Shown here piece by piece: positions 8,184-17,479 of a stretch of 64,000 bases of DNA. This DNA is from Thermoanaerobaculum sp964488355 (GTDB taxonomy: Bacteria; Acidobacteriota; Thermoanaerobaculia; Thermoanaerobaculales; Thermoanaerobaculaceae), in NCBI GenBank assembly GCA_964488355.1, contig CAZAUJ010000012.1:26782-90781 (forward strand). The letters are read 5' to 3'. The position numbers and the translations under genes are program-made. The notes beneath the pieces are model-generated. The model worked only from the letters and a program-made list of their open reading frames with translations. It did not search any database and had not been told where the DNA came from. The number at the start of each line of letters is the position of its first letter. The first letter of the stretch is position 1.

Positions 8184-8941
8184 AGCCAGGAGCGGAAGCG
8201 CTTCTCTTGCAAAAAGTACGCCACCCCCTCGCGAACGTCCTGTTGCTGCCTTTGGGCCGCGTTGACTTGGGCCGCCCTGGCCAGCTGCTGGTCCAACTGC
8301 GGCAGGGCCAGCTCCAACAGAAGCCGCTTGCAGCCCGTCACTGCTGAGGGCGCGGTCTTTTGCAGGACCTCTAAAGCCAGCTGACGGGCCCGCCCCTGGG
8401 GGTTTTCCGCCACCTCATCCACCAAACCCAAAGCCAAAGCTTCCGCCGCCGTCAGCGGCTGGGGGTTCAAAAACAGCTGGGCCAGGCGAGCTGGGGGGAG
8501 GCGCCGAGTGAGGAACACGGCAATCAAGGCGGGCACAAAGCCCAAGCGCAGCTCGGAAAACTGCAGCACAGCGGTAGGCGCGGCCACCACGAAATCGCAG
8601 GCGCAGGCCAAACCCGCGCCGCCGCCGAAGGCTGAGCCCTCCACGGCCGCCACCGTGAGGTGGGGAAAGTGCAGCAGTGCCGCGTAAAGGGCCGCCAGGC
8701 GCGTAGCCTCCTTTTGCCCCACCGCTGGCTCCTGCAAGCTGGCCGCCAACTCCCCAAGGTGCGCCCCAGCGCAGAAGTGCCCGCCCGCACCGGAGAGGAT
8801 CAGGGCCCTCACCGGCTCGCTGCGCAAGCGGGACAGGTGCGAGGTCAGCTCGTCCACCGTCTGCTGACTCAGTGCATTGCGCACCTGAGGGGCCACCAGC
8901 TGCACAAAAGCCAAGGGACCGTCTATCGTTAGCTGCACCAT
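8180..8941 (-). CDS. Enoyl-CoA hydratase/isomerase family protein
   Basis: A crotonase-fold enzyme acting on an acyl-CoA thioester; the substrate cannot be told from sequence. Its 253 residues show the oxyanion-hole segments GHFCAGAHLGEL and GSAFGGGAGLACACD, then FSELRLGFVPA, where the Glu is in the usual catalytic place, as in methylglutaconyl-CoA hydratases. The ATG at 8941 is preferred; a GTG two codons earlier (8947) is also in frame and neither has a clear ribosome-binding site. It stands alone between the molybdate operon (convergent) and the glycosyltransferase cluster (divergent). Confidence 0.85.
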   Translation of the reverse strand: MVQLTIDGPLAFVQLVAPQVRNALSQQTVDELTSHLSRLRSEPVRALILSGAGGHFCAGAHLGELAASLQEPAVGQKEATRLAALYAALLHFPHLTVAAVEGSAFGGGAGLACACDFVVAAPTAVLQFSELRLGFVPALIAVFLTRRLPPARLAQLFLNPQPLTAAEALALGLVDEVAENPQGRARQLALEVLQKTAPSAVTGCKRLLLELALPQLDQQLARAAQVNAAQRQQQDVREGVAYFLQEKRFRSWL

Positions 8942-8990
8942 CGGCACAAGCTCATGCTAGCACGCGGTGCTTGCGGTAGCATTCGCACCC

Positions 8991-10280
8991 ATGGGGCGGT
9001 GGCACGCCACCTTCCGGTTTTTCTGGCATCTCCTCCGCGACCTGGCTGGTACCTTCCTCGCCCGCTGGGCCAGATTCTACCGGCAGGTGGTGCGGGGCGA
9101 GCCCTCGCTGGTGGTGGGCGTGGACATCTTCCCTTTTTTCGAGCGCATGACCGGCGTGGGGTGGTACGCGTGGAACCTGCTTTCCGGCTTGCCGCAGGTG
9201 GACCCCCACCTGCACCTCAACCTCTACGCGCACACCTTTGCCGCCCCCGACGAGCCTCCCCCTCCCCAGCTTCCCAGCTCACCGCGCACGCGTTTCCGCT
9301 TTCACCATATCCCGGAGGGCTTTCTCCTCCCCATCAAACCCACCGTTTCTTTCTTGCGCGCCGTTATCGAGCCGCTGTTCTTCTTCTTGGATGGTAACGA
9401 CCTCTTCTTTGCACCCAACTTTTTCCCCCCGCGGCGCCACCAAGCCGCCATTCGCCGTCTGGTGGCCACGGTGCACGATTTGGGCTTTTTGCGCTTGCCC
9501 GAAACGGTGCAAAAAGAAACCCTGGAAAACCTGCAGCGTCGGCTGCCAGCCACCCTGGCCCAGGCGGATGCCCTGATTGCTGTTTCAAGGGCCACCGCCG
9601 ACGACCTGGCAGAGCTTTGCGGCGTGAGCCCCCACCGTATCCACGTGATCCACGAGGGCGTGGACCCGCTGTTTCTTGCGGTTTCCGCGCCCCCCCCGCC
9701 TGGTTTGCCGGCCCGCTATTGCCTGTTCGTTTCCACCCTGGAGCCGCGCAAGAACCTCACTGGCCTTTTCCGTGGCTTTGCTCGGGCGGTGGCGCAAGGC
9801 TACCCGGGACATCTGGTATTGGTGGGGCGTTGGGGTTGGCGCACGGAGGCAGCTCAGGAGGAGCTGGCCCGCTCGCCGGTGCGCGAGCGCATCCTCCATT
9901 TGGACTACCTGCCGCGAGCAAGCCTCACGGCCGTGCTGCAGCACGCAGAGATGCTGCTCATGCCCTCCTGGCTGGAAGGCTTTGGCTTGCCGGTGGTGGA
10001 GGCCATGGCCTGCGGCGTGCCGGTGGTGGTTTCCCGCACCTCCTCCCTGCCCGAGGTAGCAGGCAATGCTGGCCTGACGGTGGACCCAGGGGAGCCTGGG
10101 GAGCTGGCCCAAGCCATCCTCCGGCTGGCCACCAACGCCAAGCTGCGGGAGGAGTTGGCACGCAAGGGCCGAGAGCGCGCCGCCCTGTTCCGCTGGGACC
10201 GGGCCGCCCTGGCCACCGCCGGGGTGTTTCGGCGGGTGGCTGGACTCGGCGGGGATCTGCCTGATGCGTATTGCGTTTGA
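8991..10280 (+). CDS. GT4-family glycosyltransferase (first of cluster)
   Basis: A retaining, GT-B fold glycosyltransferase predicted to add a sugar to a lipid-linked glycan at the cytoplasmic membrane. From the ATG at 8991 it has 429 residues; a basic N-terminal extension precedes the GT-B core (VVGVDIFPFFERMTGVGWYA). The donor domain has LFVSTLEPRKNL and the family motif EGFGLPVVEAMACG. A TAGCAT box at 8977-8982 lies eight bases before the ATG and no ribosome-binding site is seen. Its end overlaps the next transferase by 17 bases. Confidence 0.88.
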   Translation: MGRWHATFRFFWHLLRDLAGTFLARWARFYRQVVRGEPSLVVGVDIFPFFERMTGVGWYAWNLLSGLPQVDPHLHLNLYAHTFAAPDEPPPPQLPSSPRTRFRFHHIPEGFLLPIKPTVSFLRAVIEPLFFFLDGNDLFFAPNFFPPRRHQAAIRRLVATVHDLGFLRLPETVQKETLENLQRRLPATLAQADALIAVSRATADDLAELCGVSPHRIHVIHEGVDPLFLAVSAPPPPGLPARYCLFVSTLEPRKNLTGLFRGFARAVAQGYPGHLVLVGRWGWRTEAAQEELARSPVRERILHLDYLPRASLTAVLQHAEMLLMPSWLEGFGLPVVEAMACGVPVVVSRTSSLPEVAGNAGLTVDPGEPGELAQAILRLATNAKLREELARKGRERAALFRWDRAALATAGVFRRVAGLGGDLPDAYCV

Positions 10281-11364
10281 CGCTCGGCCCCTGATACCAC
10301 CCCTCACGGGCGTGGGCGTGTGGCTGGAGGGGCTTGCCAGCTGCCTCTTGGCCAGCACCTCCTGGGAGCTGGAGCTCCACCTACCGCGGCCAGCGCCCCT
10401 GGCCGTGGAGAGCTGGCCCCGCCCGCCCCAGGTGGTGGCCGCTCGCCCGGCCCTCCCCGGCACGCTTTGGTTGGCCACCCTTGCGGCAGCTCAGGCAAAG
10501 CACTGCCAACTTTTCGTTGGCACCCTGGGCCTGCTTCCGCGTCGGCTCACCCTGCCCTCGGTGCTCGTGCTGCACGACCTGACCCCCCGTACCCATCCCC
10601 ACCACCACCGCCTGGTCAACCGCTTTTGCTTCAACGCCTTTCTGGAAGAGTCACTGGCAGCCGCCACGGTGGTGGTATGTGACAGCCAGGCCACTGCCCG
10701 CCGCCTGGCCTCCCTGCTGCCGGGGCGTGCTCGGTGGGTTCAGGTGATCCCGGCCGCGGTGAGTGACTTCTTCGCCCCCGGGGAGGAGGACGCAGGGGAG
10801 GTGCGGCAGCGCTTCGCCGGAGGCCGGCCCTACATCCTGCAGCTGGGTACGCTGGAACCTCGCAAGGGCATCGCCACCCTGGTAGCCGCCCACAACCTGC
10901 TCCTCGCCCGCAACCCGCAGGCTCCCGACTTGGTGCTGGCCGGCGGGCGGGGATGGGGAGGACCCGTGCTGGAGAAGGCCTTGAGTCGGCACCGTTGGCC
11001 GCAGCGGGTGCACCCAGTGGGGTACGTGAGTCGCCGGGATGCCCGCTCCCTCTTTCGCTGCGCGGAAGTGGTGGTTATGGCCTCTGAAGAAGAAGGCTTC
11101 GGTCTTCCCCTGGCCGAAGGGCTGGCCTGTGGTGCCGCCTGCGTTGCCTCCGATGCGGAGGCTTTGGTGGAGGTAGCCGCGGGAGCGGCCCTGCACGCGC
11201 GCCGACAGGACCCGCAGGCGCTAGCGGCGGCGCTGGAGGCGGCCCTGCACCCGGACACCAACCGCCAGCTGCGAGAAAGGGCCTTGGCGAGAGCTGCTGA
11301 GCTACGCTGGGATAAGGTGCTGCCTTCCTGGCTCCAACTGCTCACCCAGGTGGTCGAAGGCTAG
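10264..11364 (+). CDS. GT4-family glycosyltransferase (second of cluster)
   Basis: A 366-residue GT-B glycosyltransferase. The N-terminal domain begins MRIAFDARPLIPPLTGVGVW, with the glycine-rich acceptor-side loop. The C-terminal nucleotide-sugar domain contains LQLGTLEPRKGI and EEEGFGLPLAEGLACG, with the conserved Glu residues. It starts inside the preceding gene by 17 bases, so the two are coupled. The acceptor and donor sugars cannot be predicted. Confidence 0.88.
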   Translation: MRIAFDARPLIPPLTGVGVWLEGLASCLLASTSWELELHLPRPAPLAVESWPRPPQVVAARPALPGTLWLATLAAAQAKHCQLFVGTLGLLPRRLTLPSVLVLHDLTPRTHPHHHRLVNRFCFNAFLEESLAAATVVVCDSQATARRLASLLPGRARWVQVIPAAVSDFFAPGEEDAGEVRQRFAGGRPYILQLGTLEPRKGIATLVAAHNLLLARNPQAPDLVLAGGRGWGGPVLEKALSRHRWPQRVHPVGYVSRRDARSLFRCAEVVVMASEEEGFGLPLAEGLACGAACVASDAEALVEVAAGAALHARRQDPQALAAALEAALHPDTNRQLRERALARAAELRWDKVLPSWLQLLTQVVEG

Positions 11365-11375
11365 AATGCGGCCGC

Positions 11376-12497
11376 ATGGTGGACCTAGTGCTGGATGCCC
11401 GCAAGTTGCCGGACTTTGGAATCGGCAGCTACGTGGCCGCGCTGGTGCGCCATGTGCCACCGTTGCTCCCTTCCTGGTCCGTGGCGGTGCTGGTGACCGA
11501 ACGGGGACGAGAGCTTCTACCCCCGTTGCCTGCCGGGGTAAGGGCAGTCCTTACAGAAGCCCGCGGCTACTCCCTCGCCGAGCAGCTGGTGCTGCCCAGT
11601 AGGCTGTTGGCTCTCCGCCCCCGCCTGCTCCACGTACCGCACTACGTGATTCCCTGGCTTTACCCGGGAAAGCTGGTGGTCACCATCCACGACATCATTC
11701 ACGTGCTCTTTCCCGAGTTCTTACCCTCGCCGTTGGGCTTTGCCTATGCCAACCACATGATCCGCACGGCCTTGGCCCGGGCCACCAAGGTGATTGCTGT
11801 CTCCCAGGCTACCGCATCCGATTTGCAGCGCATCTTTGCTGCCAAGGGGGAAAAACTGGTGGTGGTACCCAACGGCGTGGAAGGGGAGTTTTTTCTCCCG
11901 GCAAGCGAACCAGCAGAAAGTCAGTTGCGTCAAGAGTTGGGGCTTTCCCAGCCTTACTTGCTTTACGTGGGCAACCACAAGCCCCACAAGAACGTGGAAG
12001 GGCTGTTGAAAGCGTATCAGCTGTTCGTACACGAGGTGGGTGAGGGCGCTCCCCCTCTGGCGCTGGTGGGGGGCTTCAGCCCCGATGGTCCGGTGGCTGC
12101 GCGTAGCCAAGCCATGGGCTTGGCCCACAAGGTCCGCATCCTAGGCTACGTGAGCCGCGAGCGGCTGCGCGCTATCTACCGTGGTGCCCTGGTTTTCGTT
12201 TACCCTACGCTTTACGAGGGCTTCGGGTTGCCTGTGTTGGAGGCAGCCGCCTGCGGCGTGCCGGTGTTGACCTCTCAGATTCCCGCCGTCAGCGAGGTCC
12301 TTGGCGAGGCGGTGGTGCAAGTCAACCCCAAGGATGTGGTGGAACAAGCCCGAGCCTTGCGGCGCCTGGTGGAGGACCCAGCGCTGCGCCGGCGTCTTTC
12401 CCATGAGGGACAGCAGCGAGCGCAGGCCTTTCGCTGGGAAAGAACCGCCGAAGCCACGGTCCAGGTTTACCGTGCGGTGTTGGGGGAGCGAGCATGA
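11376..12497 (+). CDS. GT4-family glycosyltransferase (third of cluster)
   Basis: A 373-residue GT-B transferase. The N-terminus MVDLVLDARKLPDFGIGSYV carries the acceptor-side loop. LLYVGNHKPHKNV and LYEGFGLPVLEAAACGVPV mark the donor-binding domain. A TAGAAT box at 11362-11367 sits eight bases before the ATG with no ribosome-binding site, so it could have its own start-proximal promoter although it lies only 11 bases after the previous gene. Its stop overlaps the next gene (ATGA). Confidence 0.88.
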   Translation: MVDLVLDARKLPDFGIGSYVAALVRHVPPLLPSWSVAVLVTERGRELLPPLPAGVRAVLTEARGYSLAEQLVLPSRLLALRPRLLHVPHYVIPWLYPGKLVVTIHDIIHVLFPEFLPSPLGFAYANHMIRTALARATKVIAVSQATASDLQRIFAAKGEKLVVVPNGVEGEFFLPASEPAESQLRQELGLSQPYLLYVGNHKPHKNVEGLLKAYQLFVHEVGEGAPPLALVGGFSPDGPVAARSQAMGLAHKVRILGYVSRERLRAIYRGALVFVYPTLYEGFGLPVLEAAACGVPVLTSQIPAVSEVLGEAVVQVNPKDVVEQARALRRLVEDPALRRRLSHEGQQRAQAFRWERTAEATVQVYRAVLGERA

Positions 12498-13579
12498 ACG
12501 TAGCCCTGGTCCACGACTGGCTCACCGGCATGCGAGGGGGAGAAAAGGTGCTGGCGGAGATAGCCACCTTCTTCCCTCAGGCCCCCATCTTCACCCTGGT
12601 TTACCGCCGCGGACGTATCAGCGAAGAGCTGGCGCGCCACCCCATCCGCACCTCTTGGCTGCAGAGGGTGAGCTGGGGCGGTCGCTTCTACCGCCCGCTT
12701 CTGCCCCTCATGCCGCGCGCGGTCGAGGAGCTGGATTTGAGCGGTTTCGATGTGGTGATCTCCTCCAGCCACTGCGTAGCCAAAGGGGTCATCCCGCCGC
12801 CAGGGGCCCTGCACGTTTGCTACTGCCACACGCCCATGCGCTACGCCTGGGACCAGCGGGACGCCTACCTGGCGCGCCTCCCCTTTTTCCTGCGGGGCTG
12901 GGTGCGACGACGGTTGGCGCACCTGCGCCTGTGGGACGTGGTTTCGGCGGCGCGCGTGGATCACTTTGTTGCCAACTCACAGCTGGTGGCGCGTCGCATC
13001 CAGCACTACTACCGGCGGGAAGCAGAGGTCATCCCGCCCCCGGTGGACACGGAGTTTTTCACCCCAGGCACGACCAAAGGGCAACACCTTTTGATGGTGG
13101 CGGCGTTGGTTCCGTACAAGCGGGTGGAGGTAGGCATTGCCGTGGCCAAGCGCCTGAAGCGGGAGCTGCGCATTGTGGGTGAAGGCCACCTGGGGCGCCG
13201 CTTGCGGAGCCTGGCCTCTCCGGAGGTGAAGTTTTTGGGGTTTGTAAGCGACGAGCGCCTGCGCGACGAGTATCGCCAGGCGGCCGCCCTGGTGGTGCCC
13301 AACGTGGAGGACTTTGGCATGGCCACGGTGGAGGCCTTGGCCTGCGGTACGCCGGTGGTGGGCCTGACCGGCTCAGGCACCGCCGACATTGTGGTGCACG
13401 GCGAGCATGGCCTTTTGGTCAAAGAGGGATCGGTTGACGCCTTGGCGGACGCGACGGCACATGTGCTCAGCCGACGCTTCCCACCAGAGGCGCTGCACCA
13501 GCGGGCGGAGAATTTTTCCCGCACGCGTTTCCGCCGCCGTTTCCGCTACCTGCTGGAGCGCATTGGCGTCTGGCCATGA
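12494..13579 (+). CDS. GT4-family glycosyltransferase (fourth of cluster, WbaZ-like)
   Basis: A 361-residue transferase of the subgroup beginning with VALVHDWLTGMRGGEKVL, common in O-antigen and exopolysaccharide loci. Other marks are CYCHTPMRYAWD in the acceptor domain, LLMVAALVPYKRV, and VPNVEDFGMATVEALACGTPV in the donor domain. Both ends overlap its neighbours by ATGA, so it is translated with the third transferase and the sugar-phosphate transferase. Confidence 0.9.
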   Translation: MNVALVHDWLTGMRGGEKVLAEIATFFPQAPIFTLVYRRGRISEELARHPIRTSWLQRVSWGGRFYRPLLPLMPRAVEELDLSGFDVVISSSHCVAKGVIPPPGALHVCYCHTPMRYAWDQRDAYLARLPFFLRGWVRRRLAHLRLWDVVSAARVDHFVANSQLVARRIQHYYRREAEVIPPPVDTEFFTPGTTKGQHLLMVAALVPYKRVEVGIAVAKRLKRELRIVGEGHLGRRLRSLASPEVKFLGFVSDERLRDEYRQAAALVVPNVEDFGMATVEALACGTPVVGLTGSGTADIVVHGEHGLLVKEGSVDALADATAHVLSRRFPPEALHQRAENFSRTRFRRRFRYLLERIGVWP

Positions 13580-14976
13580 TTGCCAGCAAGCTACGCATCC
13601 ACCGGGCGTTGCTGTTGCTGCTGGATTTGGGCCTTACCTACCTGGCCCTCGTGCTGGCCTACCATGCCCGCTTCACGTGGGAGGTGGTACCCGTCACCAA
13701 GGGCGTGCCGCCCTTCGAACCGTACCTGGCTCTCATTCCCATCATTACCCTCATTTGGCCGGTGGTGTTTTACTTCCGTGGCCTTTTGACCGGTCGGCCA
13801 CGGCGTTCGCGGGTTGAAGAGGCTTTTGCCCTCGCCACTGGCGTGGCTTTGGCCATGGTGGTGCTCAACGCCGGCTTGGCCTTTTACCGCGAGTTTTCCT
13901 ATTCCCGTCTGGCCTTAGCCTTTTTTGCCGGATTCGACCTGGTACTGTTGGCAGCCGGCCGCCTGCTCTTCTGGCACGTGATGGGTAAGGTGTGGGCCGC
14001 TCCCCACCGGCGGCAGCGAGCTTTGGTGGTAGGCACCGGCCAGCTGGCCAAAGCGGTGGCGGAGAAGCTCGCGCAGCACCACGAGATGGGCTTGGAAGTG
14101 GTGGGCTTTCTGGACGACAACGGCGGTCAAGGAGGCCGAGTGGGTTCCTGGCCGGTTCTGGGGGGGCTTGCCCAGCTGGAAGAGGTATGCCGCCAGCACC
14201 GCGTGGAAACCATTTACGTGGCCTTGCCGTTGCGCAGCCAACACAAGGTGGTTCGCATTCTCAAGCGGGCCGAGCAGCTCTTTTTGGACGTACGTGTGGT
14301 GCCGGACCTTTTGCAGTACTACGCCCTGCGCGCCGGGGTGGAGGACCTGGACGGCATTCCGGTGATTAACCTGACGGCCATCCCTTTGGAGGGCTGGAAC
14401 TCGTTGGTCAAGCGCACCGTGGATGTGGTTTTCTCCCTCCTGGGACTGACCCTGCTCTCACCCCTTTTGGCGCTCATTGCTTTGGCCGTCTACCTGCAGG
14501 ACCGGGGGCCGGTGTTTTACCGGCAGCTGCGTATGGGTTTGGATGGGCGTCCCTTCTGGATCCTCAAGTTCCGCACCATGGTGGTGGATGCGGAAAAGGA
14601 GACGGGACCTCGCTTTGCCCATCCTGGCGATCCGCGCGTGACCAAGGTGGGCGCGTTTCTGCGTCGCACTTCCCTGGACGAGCTGCCGCAGCTGTGGAAC
14701 GTCCTCAAAGGCGACATGTCCCTGGTGGGACCGCGGCCCGAGCGGCCCGAGTTCGTGGCTCGGTTCCGCGCCCGTTACCCCGAGTACATGGCTCGCCACC
14801 GCGTCAAGGCGGGCATCACCGGCTGGGCTCAGGTGCACGACCTGCGCGGGCAAAGCTCCATCCGCAAGCGCATCGCCTACGACCTGTACTACATCGACAA
14901 CTGGTCCTTGGGCTTGGACTTCAAGATTCTGGGGCTCACCCTGCTGCGCCTTTGGCGCCACCGGCACGCGTACTGA
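13576..14976 (+). CDS. Undecaprenyl-phosphate sugar phosphotransferase (WcaJ/EpsE-type)
   Basis: Predicted to start glycan assembly by moving a sugar-1-phosphate from a nucleotide sugar to undecaprenyl phosphate in the inner membrane. The 466-residue protein has several N-terminal transmembrane helices, a Rossmann-like central part (ALVVGTGQLAKAVAEKL), a further membrane helix near 285 and the C-terminal polyprenol-phosphate transferase domain with KFRTMVVDAEKETG, LDELPQLWNVLKGDMSLVGP and RPERPEF. The four preceding transferases would extend the lipid-linked sugar. No flippase or polymerase gene is in the window. Confidence 0.93.
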   Translation: MIASKLRIHRALLLLLDLGLTYLALVLAYHARFTWEVVPVTKGVPPFEPYLALIPIITLIWPVVFYFRGLLTGRPRRSRVEEAFALATGVALAMVVLNAGLAFYREFSYSRLALAFFAGFDLVLLAAGRLLFWHVMGKVWAAPHRRQRALVVGTGQLAKAVAEKLAQHHEMGLEVVGFLDDNGGQGGRVGSWPVLGGLAQLEEVCRQHRVETIYVALPLRSQHKVVRILKRAEQLFLDVRVVPDLLQYYALRAGVEDLDGIPVINLTAIPLEGWNSLVKRTVDVVFSLLGLTLLSPLLALIALAVYLQDRGPVFYRQLRMGLDGRPFWILKFRTMVVDAEKETGPRFAHPGDPRVTKVGAFLRRTSLDELPQLWNVLKGDMSLVGPRPERPEFVARFRARYPEYMARHRVKAGITGWAQVHDLRGQSSIRKRIAYDLYYIDNWSLGLDFKILGLTLLRLWRHRHAY

Positions 14977-14995
14977 AAGAACCTTTTTTCGCTCC

Positions 14996-15541
14996 TTAGC
15001 GGCGAAGCTCGCCGCGGCGCAACTTTCGATAAAGGTCCAGGGATTCCCGCAGGATCTTGAGCGCTTCCTCCGGGCCCATGAAGTCTTCCACCACCACTTC
15101 TTTGTTTTCCAGCGCCTTATAGTCCTGGAAGAAGCGGCGAATTTCCTTCAAGGTGTGGCCGGGTAGCTGGCGGTGGTGCTCGTACTCGGCAAAGGCCGGA
15201 TCGTCCACAGCCACCGCCAAGATCTTGTCGTCTAAGCCTTTCTCGTCGCGCATGCGCATAGCGCCAATGGCACGCGCTTGCACCACCGTCAGCGGGTGCA
15301 CCGGCTCCTGCATCAGCACCAACGCATCCAACGGGTCGCCGTCGTCGCAGTAGGTTCGGGGGATGAAGCCGTAGTTGGCCGGGTAATAGACCGCGCTGTA
15401 AAGAACCCGATCCAATCGCAGGAAGCCGGACTCCTTGTCCAGCTCGTACTTGTTCTTGCTGCCCATGGGCACCTCGATGACCACGGGAAAAGCGCTGGCT
15501 ACCAGCTGGTCGTCCACGTACACATCATGCCAGGGATGCAC
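14996..15541 (-). CDS. ppa: Inorganic pyrophosphatase (family I)
   Basis: Hydrolyses pyrophosphate to phosphate in the cytoplasm and pulls biosynthetic reactions forward. From the GTG at 15541 it has 181 residues, near the usual bacterial length. Signature parts: VVIEVPMGSKNKYELDKESG, YPANYGFIPRTYCDDGDPLD and DDKILAV with the metal-binding aspartates. The GTG is chosen because GGGAGGTGG lies five bases upstream; the frame is open further upstream but that region encodes the DUF971 protein. It overlaps that gene by 17 bases and is probably co-transcribed with it. Confidence 0.94.
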   Translation of the reverse strand: MHPWHDVYVDDQLVASAFPVVIEVPMGSKNKYELDKESGFLRLDRVLYSAVYYPANYGFIPRTYCDDGDPLDALVLMQEPVHPLTVVQARAIGAMRMRDEKGLDDKILAVAVDDPAFAEYEHHRQLPGHTLKEIRRFFQDYKALENKEVVVEDFMGPEEALKILRESLDLYRKLRRGELRR

Positions 15542-15878
15542 CGCCCACCTCCCCTCGGCACTGCCGGCAGGGGCAGCTGTCGCGCAGCGCCTGCAAGTGG
15601 TAAATGCCAAAATCGTGCCCATCGGCCCAGACGACCTGCAAGCCGTAATTTCCCACCCGCCGCACCGCTACCGGCAGGAAGGCTTTGGGTGATAAGGCCC
15701 GCAAGGTGGGCAAGCTCTTCCGGCCAAAAAGGTGCTGCTCACCTTTGCAGGCGGCACAGGTGCAGGCCTTGCGCAACTCCTCGCCAGGGTAGTAGGACTC
15801 GTGGCCATCGGCCCAAAGACAAACCACCTCCGTGCCAACCACTAATGCCTCTCGCAGCTGGTAGCGCGCACCCTCCAT
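15525..15878 (-). CDS. DUF971 (GBBH-like) domain protein with two CXC..C pairs
   Basis: A 117-residue protein of the DUF971 type (LWADGHESYYPGEELRKAC...GNYGLQVVWADGHDFGIY), the small domain found at the N-terminus of gamma-butyrobetaine hydroxylases and as a stand-alone protein often linked to Fe-S proteins. It has CTCAAC and CPCRQC, two cysteine groups that could bind a metal. It lies upstream of ppa with a 17-base overlap. The role is unknown; a part in metal or Fe-S handling is only inference. Confidence 0.8.
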   Translation of the reverse strand: MEGARYQLREALVVGTEVVCLWADGHESYYPGEELRKACTCAACKGEQHLFGRKSLPTLRALSPKAFLPVAVRRVGNYGLQVVWADGHDFGIYHLQALRDSCPCRQCRGEVGGASLA

Positions 15879-15922
15879 AGCAGGCCCCTCACAGCTGCAT
15901 GATAAGGTTTTTCATCGGGAGG

Positions 15923-16549
15923 ATGAACGCTGTGCTGGCGGTGGTTGTCGCCAACGCGCCCTTTTCCTTTTGGCCGCAAGCTTTTACCTTGGCCTCGCAG
16001 GCCTCGCTGTTGTTGGCCGCCGACGGGGGTGCCAACCACCTGGCCCGCGTAGGCCTTCGTCCCCACTTTGTGGTGGGCGACCTGGATTCCATAAGCCCCT
16101 CCGTGCGTGCCTGGGTAGGCGAAGAACGCCTGGTCCCACGCCCGGACCAGGACCACACCGACTTGGACAAGACCCTCGAGTTCGCCCTGGCCCAGGGAGC
16201 CACCCAAGCCATCCTGCTGGCCGCCACCGGCGGACGCCTAGACCATGCGCTGGAGAACCTGGGGCTTTTGGCCCGCTTCGTCCACCGGCTTGCCTGTCAG
16301 ATCCTGGAACCCCACACCCGCATCGTGCCCGTGGCAGCGGAGGCCACCTTCCCGGTGGAGCTGGGGAGCACCGTTTCCCTCATGCCCTTGGGCGAGTGCC
16401 CCAGGGTGTGGACCGAAGGCCTTCACTGGCCCCTGCGAGGCGAGCCTTTGAGCCTCGCCCACCGCACCAGCTTGTCCAACCGCGCCGACGCTGGCGAGAT
16501 CAGCGTGCGGGTAGAAGGCGGTGTTTTGCTGGCCTTCCTCCCCTGCTAG
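15923..16549 (+). CDS. thiN: Thiamine pyrophosphokinase
   Basis: Transfers pyrophosphate from ATP to thiamine to give thiamine diphosphate. The family motifs are clear: LLAADGGANHL, VVGDLDSI, DQDHTDLDKTLEFAL and TGGRLDHALENL, followed by the C-terminal beta domain with SLSNRA. Three in-frame starts are possible: ATG 15899, ATG 15923 and GTG 15932. The GGGAGG at 15917-15922 is best spaced for the GTG, but MNAVLAVVVANAP at 15923 matches the usual N-terminus. It diverges from the DUF971 gene and is followed after nine bases by an acyltransferase. Confidence 0.88.
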   Translation: MNAVLAVVVANAPFSFWPQAFTLASQASLLLAADGGANHLARVGLRPHFVVGDLDSISPSVRAWVGEERLVPRPDQDHTDLDKTLEFALAQGATQAILLAATGGRLDHALENLGLLARFVHRLACQILEPHTRIVPVAAEATFPVELGSTVSLMPLGECPRVWTEGLHWPLRGEPLSLAHRTSLSNRADAGEISVRVEGGVLLAFLPC

Positions 16550-16558
16550 CATGGGTTC

Positions 16559-17479
16559 GTGCAGTACAAGATGGCAGGCTCCCCCCGCTGGCTGCAGGCC
16601 TTTTACAAGGCGTACTTTGCCTTTTGGATTCCCGCCTTAGCCTGGGCGGCCACCTGGTGGCCCCTGGGCCTCATGTACTGGATGGCACGCTGGCTGGTCA
16701 TTGCCCCTTTCAACCTGGTGCGTCCCAAGTACCTGCGAGCGGTGCGGGGCAACATGAGCCGTATCCTTGGCCAGCCGCCGGAAAGTTCTCAGGTGCGCCG
16801 CATGGCCCTGCGCATGATGTGGGAGCACGCCTACCACTGGGTGGACTTTTTCCGCTACGCCCAGCTGCCGGCGGGGGCAGTGGAGGCCAACATCGCCCGT
16901 ATGGAGGGGTGGGATGAGTTCCTGGCGCTGCGCCGCTCCGGTCGCGGCACCTTGCTCCTCACCGCCCACATGGGCAATCCGGAGGTGGGAGCCATTGCCT
17001 TGGGCAAGCACCTGGAGGGGCTGTCGGTGCTTTACTGGCGTGACCGCTTCAGCAAAGCGGAGGAGTTCCGAAGCCGCATGCGCCAGCTGGGCAACGTGCG
17101 CGGCATTCCGGTGGACGCATCCCCTCTCTCGGTGGTCCCGGCCCTGCGGGTGTTGCGCTGGGGGGGGCTTTTGGCCTGCCATGGGGACCGGGACTTCAAC
17201 AACCAGGGCTGGCCGGTTACCTTCTTCGGCGCGCCGGCCAAGTTTCCCCCGGGTCCTTTCATCCTGGCCGCGCGGGCTCAGGCGGCGGTGGTTCCCACCT
17301 TCTTCCTCCTCGAGCCGGACCGCCGCTTTCTCGTGCTGTTCGAGGAGCCCATGTTCCTGCCGGAGGACACCAGCGAAGCCGCCTTGCGCCCCTTTCTGGA
17401 GCGCTGGGTGGCCTTATTGGAAGCGCGCATCCGCCAATACCCGGAGCAGTGGTACTGCTTCTACCCCTTTTGGGGCTGA
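16559..17479 (+). CDS. Lysophospholipid/lipid A-type acyltransferase (LpxL/HtrB family)
   Basis: A membrane-bound acyltransferase of the family that adds late acyl chains to lipid A or related lipids. Its 306 residues include an N-terminal membrane segment and the catalytic HX4E motif in LLTAHMGNPEVG; later DFNNQGWPVTFFGAPAKFPPGPF is typical. A GTG at 16559 is used (ATG 16571 also in frame); TAGCAT at 16547-16552 ends six bases before the GTG and no ribosome-binding site is seen. Whether the organism makes lipid A cannot be judged here; the product might be another lipid. Confidence 0.87.
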   Translation: MQYKMAGSPRWLQAFYKAYFAFWIPALAWAATWWPLGLMYWMARWLVIAPFNLVRPKYLRAVRGNMSRILGQPPESSQVRRMALRMMWEHAYHWVDFFRYAQLPAGAVEANIARMEGWDEFLALRRSGRGTLLLTAHMGNPEVGAIALGKHLEGLSVLYWRDRFSKAEEFRSRMRQLGNVRGIPVDASPLSVVPALRVLRWGGLLACHGDRDFNNQGWPVTFFGAPAKFPPGPFILAARAQAAVVPTFFLLEPDRRFLVLFEEPMFLPEDTSEAALRPFLERWVALLEARIRQYPEQWYCFYPFWG